Shown here: in pieces, positions 16,808-23,468 of the stretch
Numbering within the stretch: position 1 is the stretch's first letter
Layout: every line of letters begins with the position of its first letter
From: CAYOSF01 sp964406605
Lineage (GTDB): Bacteria; Chloroflexota; Dehalococcoidia; DSTF01; RBG-16-68-14
NCBI GenBank assembly: GCA_964406605.1
Contig: CAYOSF010000006.1
Coordinates: 62,001 to 126,000, forward strand
Length of the DNA: 64,000 nt
Direction: 5' to 3'
Position numbers and translations under genes: made by a program
The notes under the pieces: model-generated
Seen by the model: the letters and a program-made list of their open reading frames with translations, nothing else
The model's database searches: none
What the model was told of the DNA's origin: nothing

Positions 16808-17983
16808 CTAGAGCCGGCAGTTGCACCGGCCCATGTTCGCCGTCAGGCCGGTACGCTCCCAGAGCTCCTGTTCCTCAAGGCAAAGGGCGATCTCCAGATC
16901 GGGACGAAGGCGTCGCGCCGATTCGATGATCAAGGAATAGGCCTCGTGCCGCGCTCGTCGGGAGTAGCGCGCCCTCCCGTCACCGAAATCTCGGGGAGCC
17001 GTTTCGATCTGCTCCGAGACGGTGTTCCGCTCCCCCATCTTCCTCTCCATCAGGTCGCGGGCACTTCGGTAGATGCAGATGCCGCCGAGAGTCAGGCGCT
17101 GGATGTCAACGGCCTGGAGTAGCCTTTCGGTGAATGCCGCGTAGGCCTCCTGCCACCCGTCGATGGGTATGATCGGCATCATGATGGCCCGCACGGGGTA
17201 GCCGTGCTGTGCGGCAAGCCGCATCGCTTCGAGCCGCTCATGCATGCTCGGAACGTTCTCCTCGAATACGGCCGACACCTCCGGCGGATTCACACTCCAC
17301 GAAAGAATGGAGTGCCCTGCATGCTTCAGCCCGAGAAGACGGTCGACGTGAGCGCTCTTCGTGAGCAGCGTCAGGCGCGCCCAAGGGTGCGCGGCGAAGA
17401 ACGGCATCAGCACCGTGGAGTAGGCCGTTAAGGGGTCCAGTGCCAACGAATCCTGCAGCTTCCCCAAGTAGAAGGCGGTCGGCGTTCGCAGGCGTCCCGC
17501 AATTCGGTCGATCTCCGACAACATCTCCGGAAGGTTCACGTATATCTTGACCGACGGGGAGAATCTCACCCCCGGCGTACCGGCCAGGTAGCAGTACTTG
17601 CACCCGTAGGGGCAGAACCCATACGGGGAGAAATGCCAGTAGTTCGGGCAGGCGTTTCCGCTCTCCTGGGCAAAGCGCACCGCCGTGCCTAGCTCTCCGA
17701 ACACCAGCGTGTGTTTCCCCGCCTGATGAAGACCGAGAGGGTCTCGCCCGTTCAATGCCATCCGGTTGTGGGGCACGTCCAGGCGCTCTTCCACCTGCGC
17801 TTCCGGGTAGACATGGCAGATGCGCTCCACGAACCGCCTTCGTTCCGGCGTAGCAACGCTGCCCCTCGCGAGATAGATGCGCGCGACGTCAAAGTGAGAT
17901 GGCCGCACGGGCTCGTAGTCGCGCGGCAGCGACGCAACGTGCTCCCGCTGCCCCACCAGACACAGTTCCTCGACGTTCAGCAT
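16808..17983 (-). CDS. radical SAM protein of the spore photoproduct lyase (SplB-like) family
   Basis: The 391-aa protein carries a C-x3-C-x2-C cluster motif (CPYGCKYC, Cys 124, 128, 131) that would bind the SAM [4Fe-4S] cluster. It continues with an SPL-like TIM barrel (FYLGKLQDSLALDPLT, LTLLTKSAHVDRLLGL, ILSWSVNPPEV). The C-terminus ends in GRCNCRL. Spore photoproduct lyase repairs the 5-thyminyl-5,6-dihydrothymine lesion; homologs in non-sporulating bacteria are common and their substrate is less certain. The ATG at 17983 lies about 50 nt below a good promoter. No sporulation genes are visible here. Confidence 0.85.
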   Translation of the reverse strand: MLNVEELCLVGQREHVASLPRDYEPVRPSHFDVARIYLARGSVATPERRRFVERICHVYPEAQVEERLDVPHNRMALNGRDPLGLHQAGKHTLVFGELGTAVRFAQESGNACPNYWHFSPYGFCPYGCKYCYLAGTPGVRFSPSVKIYVNLPEMLSEIDRIAGRLRTPTAFYLGKLQDSLALDPLTAYSTVLMPFFAAHPWARLTLLTKSAHVDRLLGLKHAGHSILSWSVNPPEVSAVFEENVPSMHERLEAMRLAAQHGYPVRAIMMPIIPIDGWQEAYAAFTERLLQAVDIQRLTLGGICIYRSARDLMERKMGERNTVSEQIETAPRDFGDGRARYSRRARHEAYSLIIESARRLRPDLEIALCLEEQELWERTGLTANMGRCNCRL

Positions 17984-18036
17984 CTGATATCACCCCCGCA
18001 CAGTAGTTCCGAATATATGCTCTACCGCATTGCCCC

Positions 18037-18065
18037 ATTGTACTCTCCGCGGTCACAGAAGGCAA
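18037..18065 (-). promoter_or_regulatory. promoter of the SplB-like gene
   Basis: On the minus strand TTGCCT (18060-18065) and TACAAT (18037-18042) are spaced by 17 bp, with a leader of about 47 nt to the ATG at 17983. The 21-bp block of repeat R1 ends 10 bp upstream of the -35. Confidence 0.65.
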
Positions 18066-18075
18066 CCGCTGCGAC

Positions 18076-18216
18076 GGAGCGCCACGCATGCGGCCGATCG
18101 CACTCAGGCCGGGGATACGGAAGCAGACACCTCCCCGAGAAGTCCGCGCTCCGCGCAAACCCGGACGCCTATTCCGGCAGGTCATGCCTCAGGCGAACAG
18201 CGAACTTGTCCATCTG
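18076..18216. repeat. direct repeat R1, copy A (left boundary of the 18.2-21.5 kb segment)
   Basis: There are two conserved blocks: 18076-18096 (21 bp, identical to 21431-21451) and 18158-18216 (59 bp, 55 identical to 21480-21538). They are separated by 61 unrelated bases here and 28 in copy B. Both copies have the same orientation. Conserved ends around a variable centre suggest a recombination site or an element end. The reverse strand of the 59-bp block could also encode a short C-terminal tail ending in HDLPE. No match to a known repeat is recognised. Confidence 0.8.
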
Positions 18217-18236
18217 AGGGTAGTGCAAAACTACGC

Positions 18237-18265
18237 TTGACTGTTGAGCCACGACTCGTCAGAAT
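18237..18265 (+). promoter_or_regulatory. promoter of the three-gene small-protein operon
   Basis: TTGACT (18237-18242) and CAGAAT (18260-18265) are spaced by 17 bp and lie 21 bp inside the right edge of repeat R1 copy A, directing transcription into the operon that begins near 18278-18302. Confidence 0.5.
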
Positions 18266-18277
18266 CTTGCTGGTGGG

Positions 18278-18646
18278 GTGGCCGATCGATGGAATGGCGC
18301 AATGGTCGAGGACAAGGATGTGATTCTGGCCATCGTCCCAGGCGGGTTGGGATTGAGCGCTCTGCTACTCGTTTTCACCGGTTTCGCAATTCGAGAGCTA
18401 GATGATCTCCTCGATACGGCTAGGCACCAGGAGTTCCGCGCTAGGATTCTGGTGCTGCGGGGATTGATTCTTGGAGCATCGCTGGCGATAGTTCTGGGAG
18501 CAGCAGTTTCGGGGTTAGGTGTGGCTTGGCTCCTCACAGAGGGAGACGCGCCAGTCTTCAATTGGGTGGTGGGCGTGTTCTACGCTGCGTTAGGAGTCAC
18601 CGCAGCGTTGGCGGTTACCACCGGAGTGAAAGGTATCCTCTCATGA
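18278..18646 (+). CDS. small membrane protein with three predicted helices, first gene of a coupled operon
   Basis: The protein is 122 aa from GTG 18278, or 114 aa from ATG 18302; neither start has a strong ribosome site. Three hydrophobic helices are visible: ILAIVPGGLGLSALLLVFTG, LILGASLAIVLGAAVSGLGV and VVGVFYAALGVTAALAVTTG. They are joined by a charged loop (RELDDLLDTARHQEFRAR). No family is recognised. Its stop overlaps the start of the next gene (ATGA at 18643-18646), so the two are translationally coupled. It lies directly inside repeat R1 copy A, in the accessory segment. Confidence 0.6.
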   Translation: MADRWNGAMVEDKDVILAIVPGGLGLSALLLVFTGFAIRELDDLLDTARHQEFRARILVLRGLILGASLAIVLGAAVSGLGVAWLLTEGDAPVFNWVVGVFYAALGVTAALAVTTGVKGILS

Positions 18647-18951
18647 GGAAGATAGCTCCCTTCGACCGGAAAGCCGACCAAGTGTTCTCGCAGGCGGGCG
18701 TCATCAAACACCTTGAGGAGAAGGAACAATCATGGCAGAGGGTCAGCGATGCACTTGACGGTGCCAGGGATCTGTGCGGCCCAGACCCTCTAGAGGGCGA
18801 TATCCTGAGGGTCCTCGCTGATAGCTTGGCGGCGACCGACTGGTGTCCCAAGTTGCTACGACGGTTCATCGGCAGGCGCCGGGACGTGCCCGATGTCTGG
18901 TACGATTACCTGGCTGGTTACGCGTTGAAGAGGCAGAACGAGGAGGAATGA
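18643..18951 (+). CDS. hypothetical 102-aa soluble protein, second gene of the coupled operon
   Basis: The start overlaps the previous stop as ATGA. The protein is charged and mainly helical in appearance (VIKHLEEKEQSWQRVSDALDG, GDILRVLADSLAATDWCPKL) and ends in a polar tail, LKRQNEEE. No signal peptide, membrane helix or known motif is seen. The overlap with both neighbours suggests the three products act together, possibly at the membrane with the first protein. Function unknown. Confidence 0.6.
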   Translation: MRKIAPFDRKADQVFSQAGVIKHLEEKEQSWQRVSDALDGARDLCGPDPLEGDILRVLADSLAATDWCPKLLRRFIGRRRDVPDVWYDYLAGYALKRQNEEE

Positions 18952-19181
18952 TGAGTAGTACCCACCAAAGCGAGCTTGCCAGGCGGGTGGATCGCGACGT
19001 GAAAGCGTACATCGATGCTCTTCGAGGGTGTGACCCTCGCGGCAAGGACAAGTCCTACCAGCGCCTACATGGCCATCTCTCCAAGCTCGTATACGAGATG
19101 CGTCTGTCGGAGGAACGCTTGGCTGCGCAGCAGAACGGACGCACGTCCGTATCTCCTCGGCGAGCCCGCTCCTCAGCTTAG
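18951..19181 (+). CDS. hypothetical 76-aa protein, third gene of the coupled operon
   Basis: ATG 18951 is chosen because AGGAGG ends 4 nt upstream; an ATG at 18948 is too close to that site. The start overlaps the stop of the preceding gene. The product is helical and basic, with ELARRVDRDVKAYIDALRGC, LHGHLSKLVYEMRLSEERLA and a Ser/Arg-rich end. No family is recognised. The organisation (ATGA-type overlaps throughout) indicates one functional unit of three small proteins. Confidence 0.55.
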   Translation: MSSTHQSELARRVDRDVKAYIDALRGCDPRGKDKSYQRLHGHLSKLVYEMRLSEERLAAQQNGRTSVSPRRARSSA

Positions 19182-19371
19182 CGAGGGCTGCGGCCTGCAT
19201 TACCAGCACTGCTCACATGCAATGCAGCGTCACCTTCGCCAGCCCCCGGCGGCAGTGCTGCCCGAGTGAGCCATGGCCCTTCGCTTCGTCACCGTCAGCT
19301 GAGTCGGCAGTGTCGACCTCCATCACCCAAGCTCGATCGGCGTGCCGCTCACTAACAGCAATCACGTCGAT

Positions 19372-19704
19372 CTACCGACCCGACCAAGACCTGTTCTCTT
19401 GTCTGCGAGGAGCTATCCAGGCGTGCTTCCCTTGTTCGGTGTAGATTTGCTGAGCCGCCCGAACCGCATCGTGGCGTTCAGATTGTCTCTGGGGTTTTCG
19501 CGTAGCCATCTTCACTGCTTGCAGTCCTTCGGGTGCAGCCACACACGCGATTCCACCCGCCAACCACTGGTCCGCCCGCTCGATCTGCGTAACAAGGGCT
19601 CTCCCTACTTCGACGACCGAGCCCTCCTGTTTGGTGTGCACTCGTCCGGCTAGATCCCGTACACCATACTGACGGATGAAGCGGGGCTGATACGGAGTGG
19701 CCAT
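19372..19704 (-). CDS. possible small protein, unrecognised
   Basis: The frame of 110 aa opens at ATG 19704 (MATPYQPRFIRQYGVRDLAG) and has mixed third-position use, unlike the strongly GC-rich third positions of core genes around it. No ribosome site and no known motif are seen. The opposite strand also has an open frame of similar length. It may be a decayed or recently acquired gene. It lies downstream of the IS1-like remnant on the same strand but does not resemble the rest of that transposase. Confidence 0.3.
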   Translation of the reverse strand: MATPYQPRFIRQYGVRDLAGRVHTKQEGSVVEVGRALVTQIERADQWLAGGIACVAAPEGLQAVKMATRKPQRQSERHDAVRAAQQIYTEQGKHAWIAPRRQENRSWSGR

Positions 19705-19753
19705 GCAGGTCTACGGAGCGATCCTGTCCGGAGCCGGGTCTGTTGACCGGCTG

Positions 19754-19945
19754 CTACCCCGCGCGGCGACAGCAGCACGGGCTGAGCCCAGCCTCTCCCG
19801 TCAGGCCGGGCAACGACTGCAGATGCCAGCCTCGTACGAGGACCATGGAGGCCACGCCGGTCGTGCGGCAGGTGGCCCCAATCGAGTTTCCTTCAACAGG
19901 GCCAGCAACCACTTGGACACGCCACTCGGAGGACAGCTTGTTCAC
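19754..19945 (-). pseudogene. IS1-family transposase, degenerate N-terminal fragment
   Basis: The first 35 residues (GTG start at 19945; MNKLSSEWRVQVV, then VEGNSIGATCRTTGVA) closely resemble the N-terminal HTH of IS1-family transposases (MNKLS.E.RVQVV..LVEGNSIRAT.R.TGVA). After that the resemblance stops in VLVRGWHLQ, as expected from a frameshift or truncation. The catalytic part was not found downstream. It shows that an insertion sequence once entered this accessory segment. Confidence 0.7.
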
Positions 19946-19988
19946 ACTGCCTGCTATGCTTGAGCGACGAAGCTAAGTCAAGCAGTGG

Positions 19989-20156
19989 TTAGGTCTTCTT
20001 CGCGTCTTTCTCGCTGACATGATCCGAATCGCCGCCATGTTGATACTGCTCTAGAAATCTGCGAACACGTTCTTCCGAGCGCCGCAGTCCATCTCTGATA
20101 CGCGTGTCCGCCGCCTCCCGGCGTCCCATGACCTCTCCAGATGTCTTCGTGGTCAT
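19989..20156 (-). CDS. hypothetical 55-aa protein coupled to the SDH-type protease
   Basis: ATG 20156 overlaps the protease stop (TCATGA) and is preceded by AGGAGGTG, a strong ribosome site located inside the protease gene's last codons. The product is short, charged and helical (GRREAADTRIRDGLRRSEER, VRRFLEQYQHGG) and ends in KDAKKT. No family is recognised. The tight coupling suggests a role with the protease, for example as an inhibitor, adaptor or substrate. That is inference only. Confidence 0.65.
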   Translation of the reverse strand: MTTKTSGEVMGRREAADTRIRDGLRRSEERVRRFLEQYQHGGDSDHVSEKDAKKT

Positions 20157-21133
20157 GATCCACCTCCTGCAACTGGAGAAACGACACCCACGCATGAATC
20201 GATGCTCACCAACTGATCCCTCATCTCGTCGAAGCATGCGTCCAGCTCGGCCGACGGCATGGCGATGCTGAACCCCAACGCCTCAGCCTCATCAAGGTCG
20301 ATGATGAACTCGTGAGCTGGGTAGTCCTCAACTAGCTTGCGGAAAGCAACCTTGCGCTGAGTCCGTTTCCGGCCATCGGCGGGGTTGCTGATCCGGCGGC
20401 AGTAGTCGGTGGCCAAGTTGCTGTCCAGCGCAAACGAACCTAGATCGTATGGGTCGATCTTGCTAGTGACTGGTTCAATGATCTGCATGGCAAGGCGTGC
20501 TGAGGTTTCAAGACCCAAGTGAGGGTCGACATCATGGGTCTGGATGAGGAATCCCATCACACAGTCCAAGGATGTCAGCGAGAACTCACGCAGGTACTTG
20601 AGGGCCTGGAACGCCTCGAGCGGCGACTGTCGCTCCGTCCAGAAGAACTTCTGCTGTCGCTTGCTGAGTACCTGAGGGTCTATGGGTCCCATGGCAGCTA
20701 TTTCTGGCATGATCACCTTGCTCGAACCAAGAGAGATCAGGGTTGCGCCGCTAGCTGCCTGTACCGGTATCAACGCTTCCCAGTCGTTCGTGCATCGCGC
20801 CAAGAGACGCGCAGCTCGGTAGCAGGATGTCAAGACGCCTCCCGGTGAGTGGATCAATACATCGAGGTCGTCATTCGCGCCCGCCTGTCTGAGTTCGGAG
20901 CGCCAGCCATACAGTTCTCTACAGATGTCATCGTCAATGCCCGAGGAGACTAGGATCAGCAGGGGCCGCTGCCGAATCTTCTGCACGCGCTGACACAGCG
21001 TAGTGAATCCGGCGCACTTCTCTGCTGGGCTGCAAAACAGCTCGCGGACTGGTGCGGCCGCTGGCGCTTCACTTGCCCCATCACCGTCCACGGCCACACT
21101 ATCGGTCAACGGATTGCCTACTTCTTGCTCCAT
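20153..21133 (-). CDS. SDH-family serine protease (ClpP/SppA-like fold, PF01972 type)
   Basis: The 326-aa protein shows the Clp-fold core of the serine dehydrogenase proteinase family: DVLIHSPGGVLTSCYRAARL, then the nucleophile region VQAASGATLISLGSSKVIM (Ser near residue 128), and the IAAMGPIDPQV signature shared with that family. There is no signal peptide or membrane helix, so it is probably cytosolic. ATG 21133 lies inside the end of the KGG gene (16-nt overlap), and the stop overlaps the next gene, so three genes form one transcript. An open extension to 21397 is antisense-like and is excluded. The substrate is unknown. Confidence 0.85.
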   Translation of the reverse strand: MEQEVGNPLTDSVAVDGDGASEAPAAAPVRELFCSPAEKCAGFTTLCQRVQKIRQRPLLILVSSGIDDDICRELYGWRSELRQAGANDDLDVLIHSPGGVLTSCYRAARLLARCTNDWEALIPVQAASGATLISLGSSKVIMPEIAAMGPIDPQVLSKRQQKFFWTERQSPLEAFQALKYLREFSLTSLDCVMGFLIQTHDVDPHLGLETSARLAMQIIEPVTSKIDPYDLGSFALDSNLATDYCRRISNPADGRKRTQRKVAFRKLVEDYPAHEFIIDLDEAEALGFSIAMPSAELDACFDEMRDQLVSIDSCVGVVSPVAGGGS

Positions 21134-21363
21134 CTTGCCTGTGCCGCCTTTATTGCTATGCGTCGGCGTTCCTCTGGGCTGAGCTTCGCGGCCCGCGCCG
21201 CGCCACCCTTCACCCCGCCGAGGCGACCCAATTCTACAGCATGGGGATTCTTTCCGCCATAGTCGTCTTCCTGAGACGTCCCCGTCTCTGTGGCCTCGCC
21301 CACGATGCCCGCAGCGAGTTCGTTCAGGTGCCGTGCTCGTTTCTTGCTTGAGCGCCTTGGCAT
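21118..21363 (-). CDS. small basic KGG-type protein (histone-H1-like tail motif)
   Basis: The 81-aa protein starts MPRRSSKKRARHLNELAAG. It ends in the recurrent motif HAVELGRLGGVKGGAARAAK followed by LSPEERRRIAIKAAQARW. This Gly-Gly-Lys-Gly-Gly plus Ala/Lys helix tail is found in many short bacterial proteins, often on mobile DNA, and probably contacts nucleic acid. The ATG at 21363 lies only 5 nt after a -10 box, so the mRNA is probably leaderless. It overlaps the protease start by 16 nt. Confidence 0.8.
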   Translation of the reverse strand: MPRRSSKKRARHLNELAAGIVGEATETGTSQEDDYGGKNPHAVELGRLGGVKGGAARAAKLSPEERRRIAIKAAQARWSKK

Positions 21364-21368
21364 AACTC

Positions 21369-21397
21369 ATTATGACGTGCGCCCGTCGATCCGTCAA
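21369..21397 (-). promoter_or_regulatory. promoter of the KGG-protease operon, giving a leaderless mRNA
   Basis: On the minus strand TTGACG (21392-21397) and CATAAT (21369-21374) are spaced by 17 bp. The ATG at 21363 follows the -10 after five bases, so transcription would begin at or next to the A of the start codon. Repeat R1 copy B lies about 34 bp upstream. Confidence 0.7.
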
Positions 21398-21430
21398 TCG
21401 CCTCTTGGCGCAGACTGACGCACCACCGGC

Positions 21431-21538
21431 GGAGCGCCACGCATGCGGCCGCCAGCGCTGGGGCCTGCGTCCCCGTAAGAACCCAGACGCCTATTCCGGC
21501 AGATCATGCCTCGGGCGAACAGCGAAGTTGTCCATCTG
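21431..21538. repeat. direct repeat R1, copy B (right boundary of the 18.2-21.5 kb segment)
   Basis: This copy has the 21-bp block at 21431-21451 and the 59-bp block at 21480-21538, in the same orientation as copy A and 3.3 kb away from it. In both copies the 21-bp block is followed, on the minus strand, by a strong promoter (SplB-like gene for A, KGG gene for B). Confidence 0.8.
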
Positions 21539-21671
21539 GGAACAAAGAGATGGGGCCGTCGCCACCTGTATCGCCACACAACAGAACGGCTGATCGCGCT
21601 GGACTTCGCGGGTCCGGGCTACGAACGGCCTGAGGTCGCGGTCCGCCCGGCGTCAGAGCTCGCCGTCGAGC

Positions 21672-21696
21672 TGCCCTACCACTGCACCACCATCGG
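21672..21696. repeat. 25-bp direct repeat R2 (left copy), identical to the dnaN 3' end
   Basis: The 25 bases match 27339-27363 exactly and in the same orientation. The right copy spans the last codons and stop of dnaN, so this copy is a stranded piece of dnaN. It sits inside the frame of the CARDB-like remnant. Confidence 0.92.
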
Positions 21697-21721
21697 GGGG
21701 TCCGCGGTCGCCGGTGATCTG

Positions 21722-22174
21722 ATGGTCTCAGTTGATGAGTCCGAACGCTCGGCCCTCACGGGAGAAGCGTTCACGTTCACCTCTGAGATCACCAACAGCG
21801 GCTCGGAGGCTACCCCTCCCCTCATCGCCAACCTCGCTTTCGTGGCCATCGATCACAGCACCTACGTGGACCCGGAGGACTGGTCGCCGCAGCGTACCGT
21901 CAGCGTGGTCCCAATCGCGGCCGGCTCGTCGACCACGCAGACATGGACCGTCAGACCCGTCCTGACAGGTGATGTCGTAGTGTACGTGGTGCTCCCGCCT
22001 GAGCCACCCGCGCTATCCGGTGCTGGCCCCCTGGCCGCGAGCCCTGCCATTCCGGTGCACGTTGAAGAGCACCGCACTCTAAATCCTGGAGGCGTCCTGC
22101 CGGTGGTCCTCGCCGTACCTAGGGTGCTCGCGATCGCCGCCGCGGCCCTGCGGATCGCGCGTGAAAGGCGGTAG
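21722..22174 (+). pseudogene. CARDB/Ig-like extracellular domain with C-terminal membrane anchor, probably truncated at the N-terminus
   Basis: The frame is open from 21506, but the part before 21697 is made of repeat R1 copy B, R2 and junction DNA. Authentic-looking sequence begins just after R2. An Ig-like beta domain (GEAFTFTSEITNSGSEATP, IAAGSSTTQTWTVRPVLTGD, VVVYVVLPPEPP) is followed by a C-terminal hydrophobic helix (VLPVVLAVPRVLAIAAAALR) and a basic end. ATG 21722 has GGTGAT upstream and could allow expression, but no signal peptide would be present. This is most simply a gene cut by the recombination at R2. It belongs to the exporter island on its right. Confidence 0.6.
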
Positions 22175-22500
22175 GCTGCGCCTCTGCGGGTGATTGGATA
22201 GATCTGGCCCGGGCCTGGTCGGCACCAGGGAGGGCGCCACCGCCACGCAGTTGGCCCCGGAAGCATGACCTACGACATCGCGAAGCGCGCCGGTCCTTCC
22301 ATTCTGTCTAGCCCAGTGCAAATGAGCCTGTTCAGCTTCATCTCGGCTTCATGTGGCCGATTCAGGATGGAAGGCGAAAGGAGAGCAAGAGCTATGAAAC
22401 GACACTCTGCACCCATCCGGCCCGGTGCGCCATTCATGATTGCTTCATCCGACTCCGTCACCCTGAATGGCGCGGAGTCTCAACAAGGAGGATCGGGACG
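22175..22500. other. intergenic region ahead of the exporter operon
   Basis: No gene is recognised. It contains GCTTCAT direct repeats spaced by 11 bp, listed separately, and at its end the AAGGAGGA ribosome site for the lipoprotein. Confidence 0.6.
22335..22352 (+). promoter_or_regulatory. GCTTCAT direct repeats at 11-bp period (possible OmpR-family response regulator site)
   Basis: GCTTCAT occurs at 22335-22341 and 22346-22352, exactly 11 bp apart, and once more at 22442-22448. Direct repeats at one helical turn are typical for OmpR/PhoP-type regulators, which often control MacB-type exporter operons in Actinobacteria. No two-component genes are present here. Confidence 0.4.
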
Positions 22501-23466
22501 ATGACAGCGGTTCAAGCTTGTGCACGAATGATCAGCGCCATAGTCACCATACTGCGGAGCCGCCGCGGTGGTCTCTTCGCGTTTGGTCTTGCCATTGGGC
22601 TCCTCGCGGCAGCCTGTAGTGGCGGCTCGGCGCCGGCAACGACGGCGCCAGATCAACCGGGCGACAGCGCCGGCCAGGGCGGCGAACGGGGTGATGCTGA
22701 GTTTGGCCTCACCGAAGAGGAGGTGGCGCGGCGCGTCGACGCCGTCGAGTCGCTGATCGCCACCTGCATGACTGACGCCGGTTTCGAGTACGTCCCTGTC
22801 GATTACGCCACAGCCCGCGCCGCGATGGACAGCAACAGCAAGCCGTCCGGACTCAATGCTGACGAGTTCCGAGCTGAGTTCGGGTACGGCATCACCACGC
22901 TGTTCGCCAGCGCCGCTGACCAGGCCACGCTCGGCGCCGGTGAACAGAATATTCGCATCCGCGACGGCCTGGCCAGTGCCGACCGTGTCGCCTACAATCG
23001 CGCGCTCTACGGCGAGAACCCGAGTGCGACGTTCGTCGTTGCGCTCGACGAGGAGGACTTCTCGCAGACGGGTGGTTGCACCCGCGCCGCCGTCGAGCAG
23101 GTCTTCAGTGCCGACGAACTGGGCCCCGCTTTCGTGAACTACCAAAACGCACGAGACGTCCGAGTGGATGAGGACCCGCGGGTCATCGCGGCCTACAGAG
23201 ATTGGGCTGATTGCATGCGCCAGGCTGGCTACAGCTACACCGATCCAGCTGAGATCGATGCCGATCTGGCGAGCAGGCTCGACACGATCACAGGAGGTGC
23301 CGATCCCGAGGCGCTGTCGGTTGATGCCCAGGCCGCGCTCGCAGAGCTCCAGGGCGAGGAGCGGGCCATCGCCGCAGCCGACCATGACTGCGAACTCAAG
23401 TTCGTCGACGCGATCAAGACCCAGGTGGCGACTGAACTGCTCGGCCCCGGGGCGAACGAGAACTGA
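22501..23466 (+). CDS. lipoprotein of an ABC exporter operon
   Basis: The 321-aa protein starts at ATG 22501 with AAGGAGGA upstream. The hydrophobic segment GGLFAFGLAIGLLAAACSGG ends in a lipobox with Cys 39, followed by a low-complexity Thr/Pro/Gly linker. The mature part holds several Cys (SLIATCMTDAGFEYVPVDYA, SQTGGCTRAAVEQVF, DWADCMRQAGYSY). This layout is well known from uncharacterised actinobacterial lipoproteins next to HlyD-like and MacB-type genes. It ends 2 bp before the next gene, so it is in the same operon. The molecule it binds is unknown. Confidence 0.8.
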   Translation: MTAVQACARMISAIVTILRSRRGGLFAFGLAIGLLAAACSGGSAPATTAPDQPGDSAGQGGERGDAEFGLTEEEVARRVDAVESLIATCMTDAGFEYVPVDYATARAAMDSNSKPSGLNADEFRAEFGYGITTLFASAADQATLGAGEQNIRIRDGLASADRVAYNRALYGENPSATFVVALDEEDFSQTGGCTRAAVEQVFSADELGPAFVNYQNARDVRVDEDPRVIAAYRDWADCMRQAGYSYTDPAEIDADLASRLDTITGGADPEALSVDAQAALAELQGEERAIAAADHDCELKFVDAIKTQVATELLGPGANEN

Positions 23467-23468
23467 CC

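Noticed and set aside
18076..21538. R1 modules as integron attC sites
   Set aside because: The two conserved blocks are not inverted complements and lack the 7-bp core sites; no integron integrase is present.
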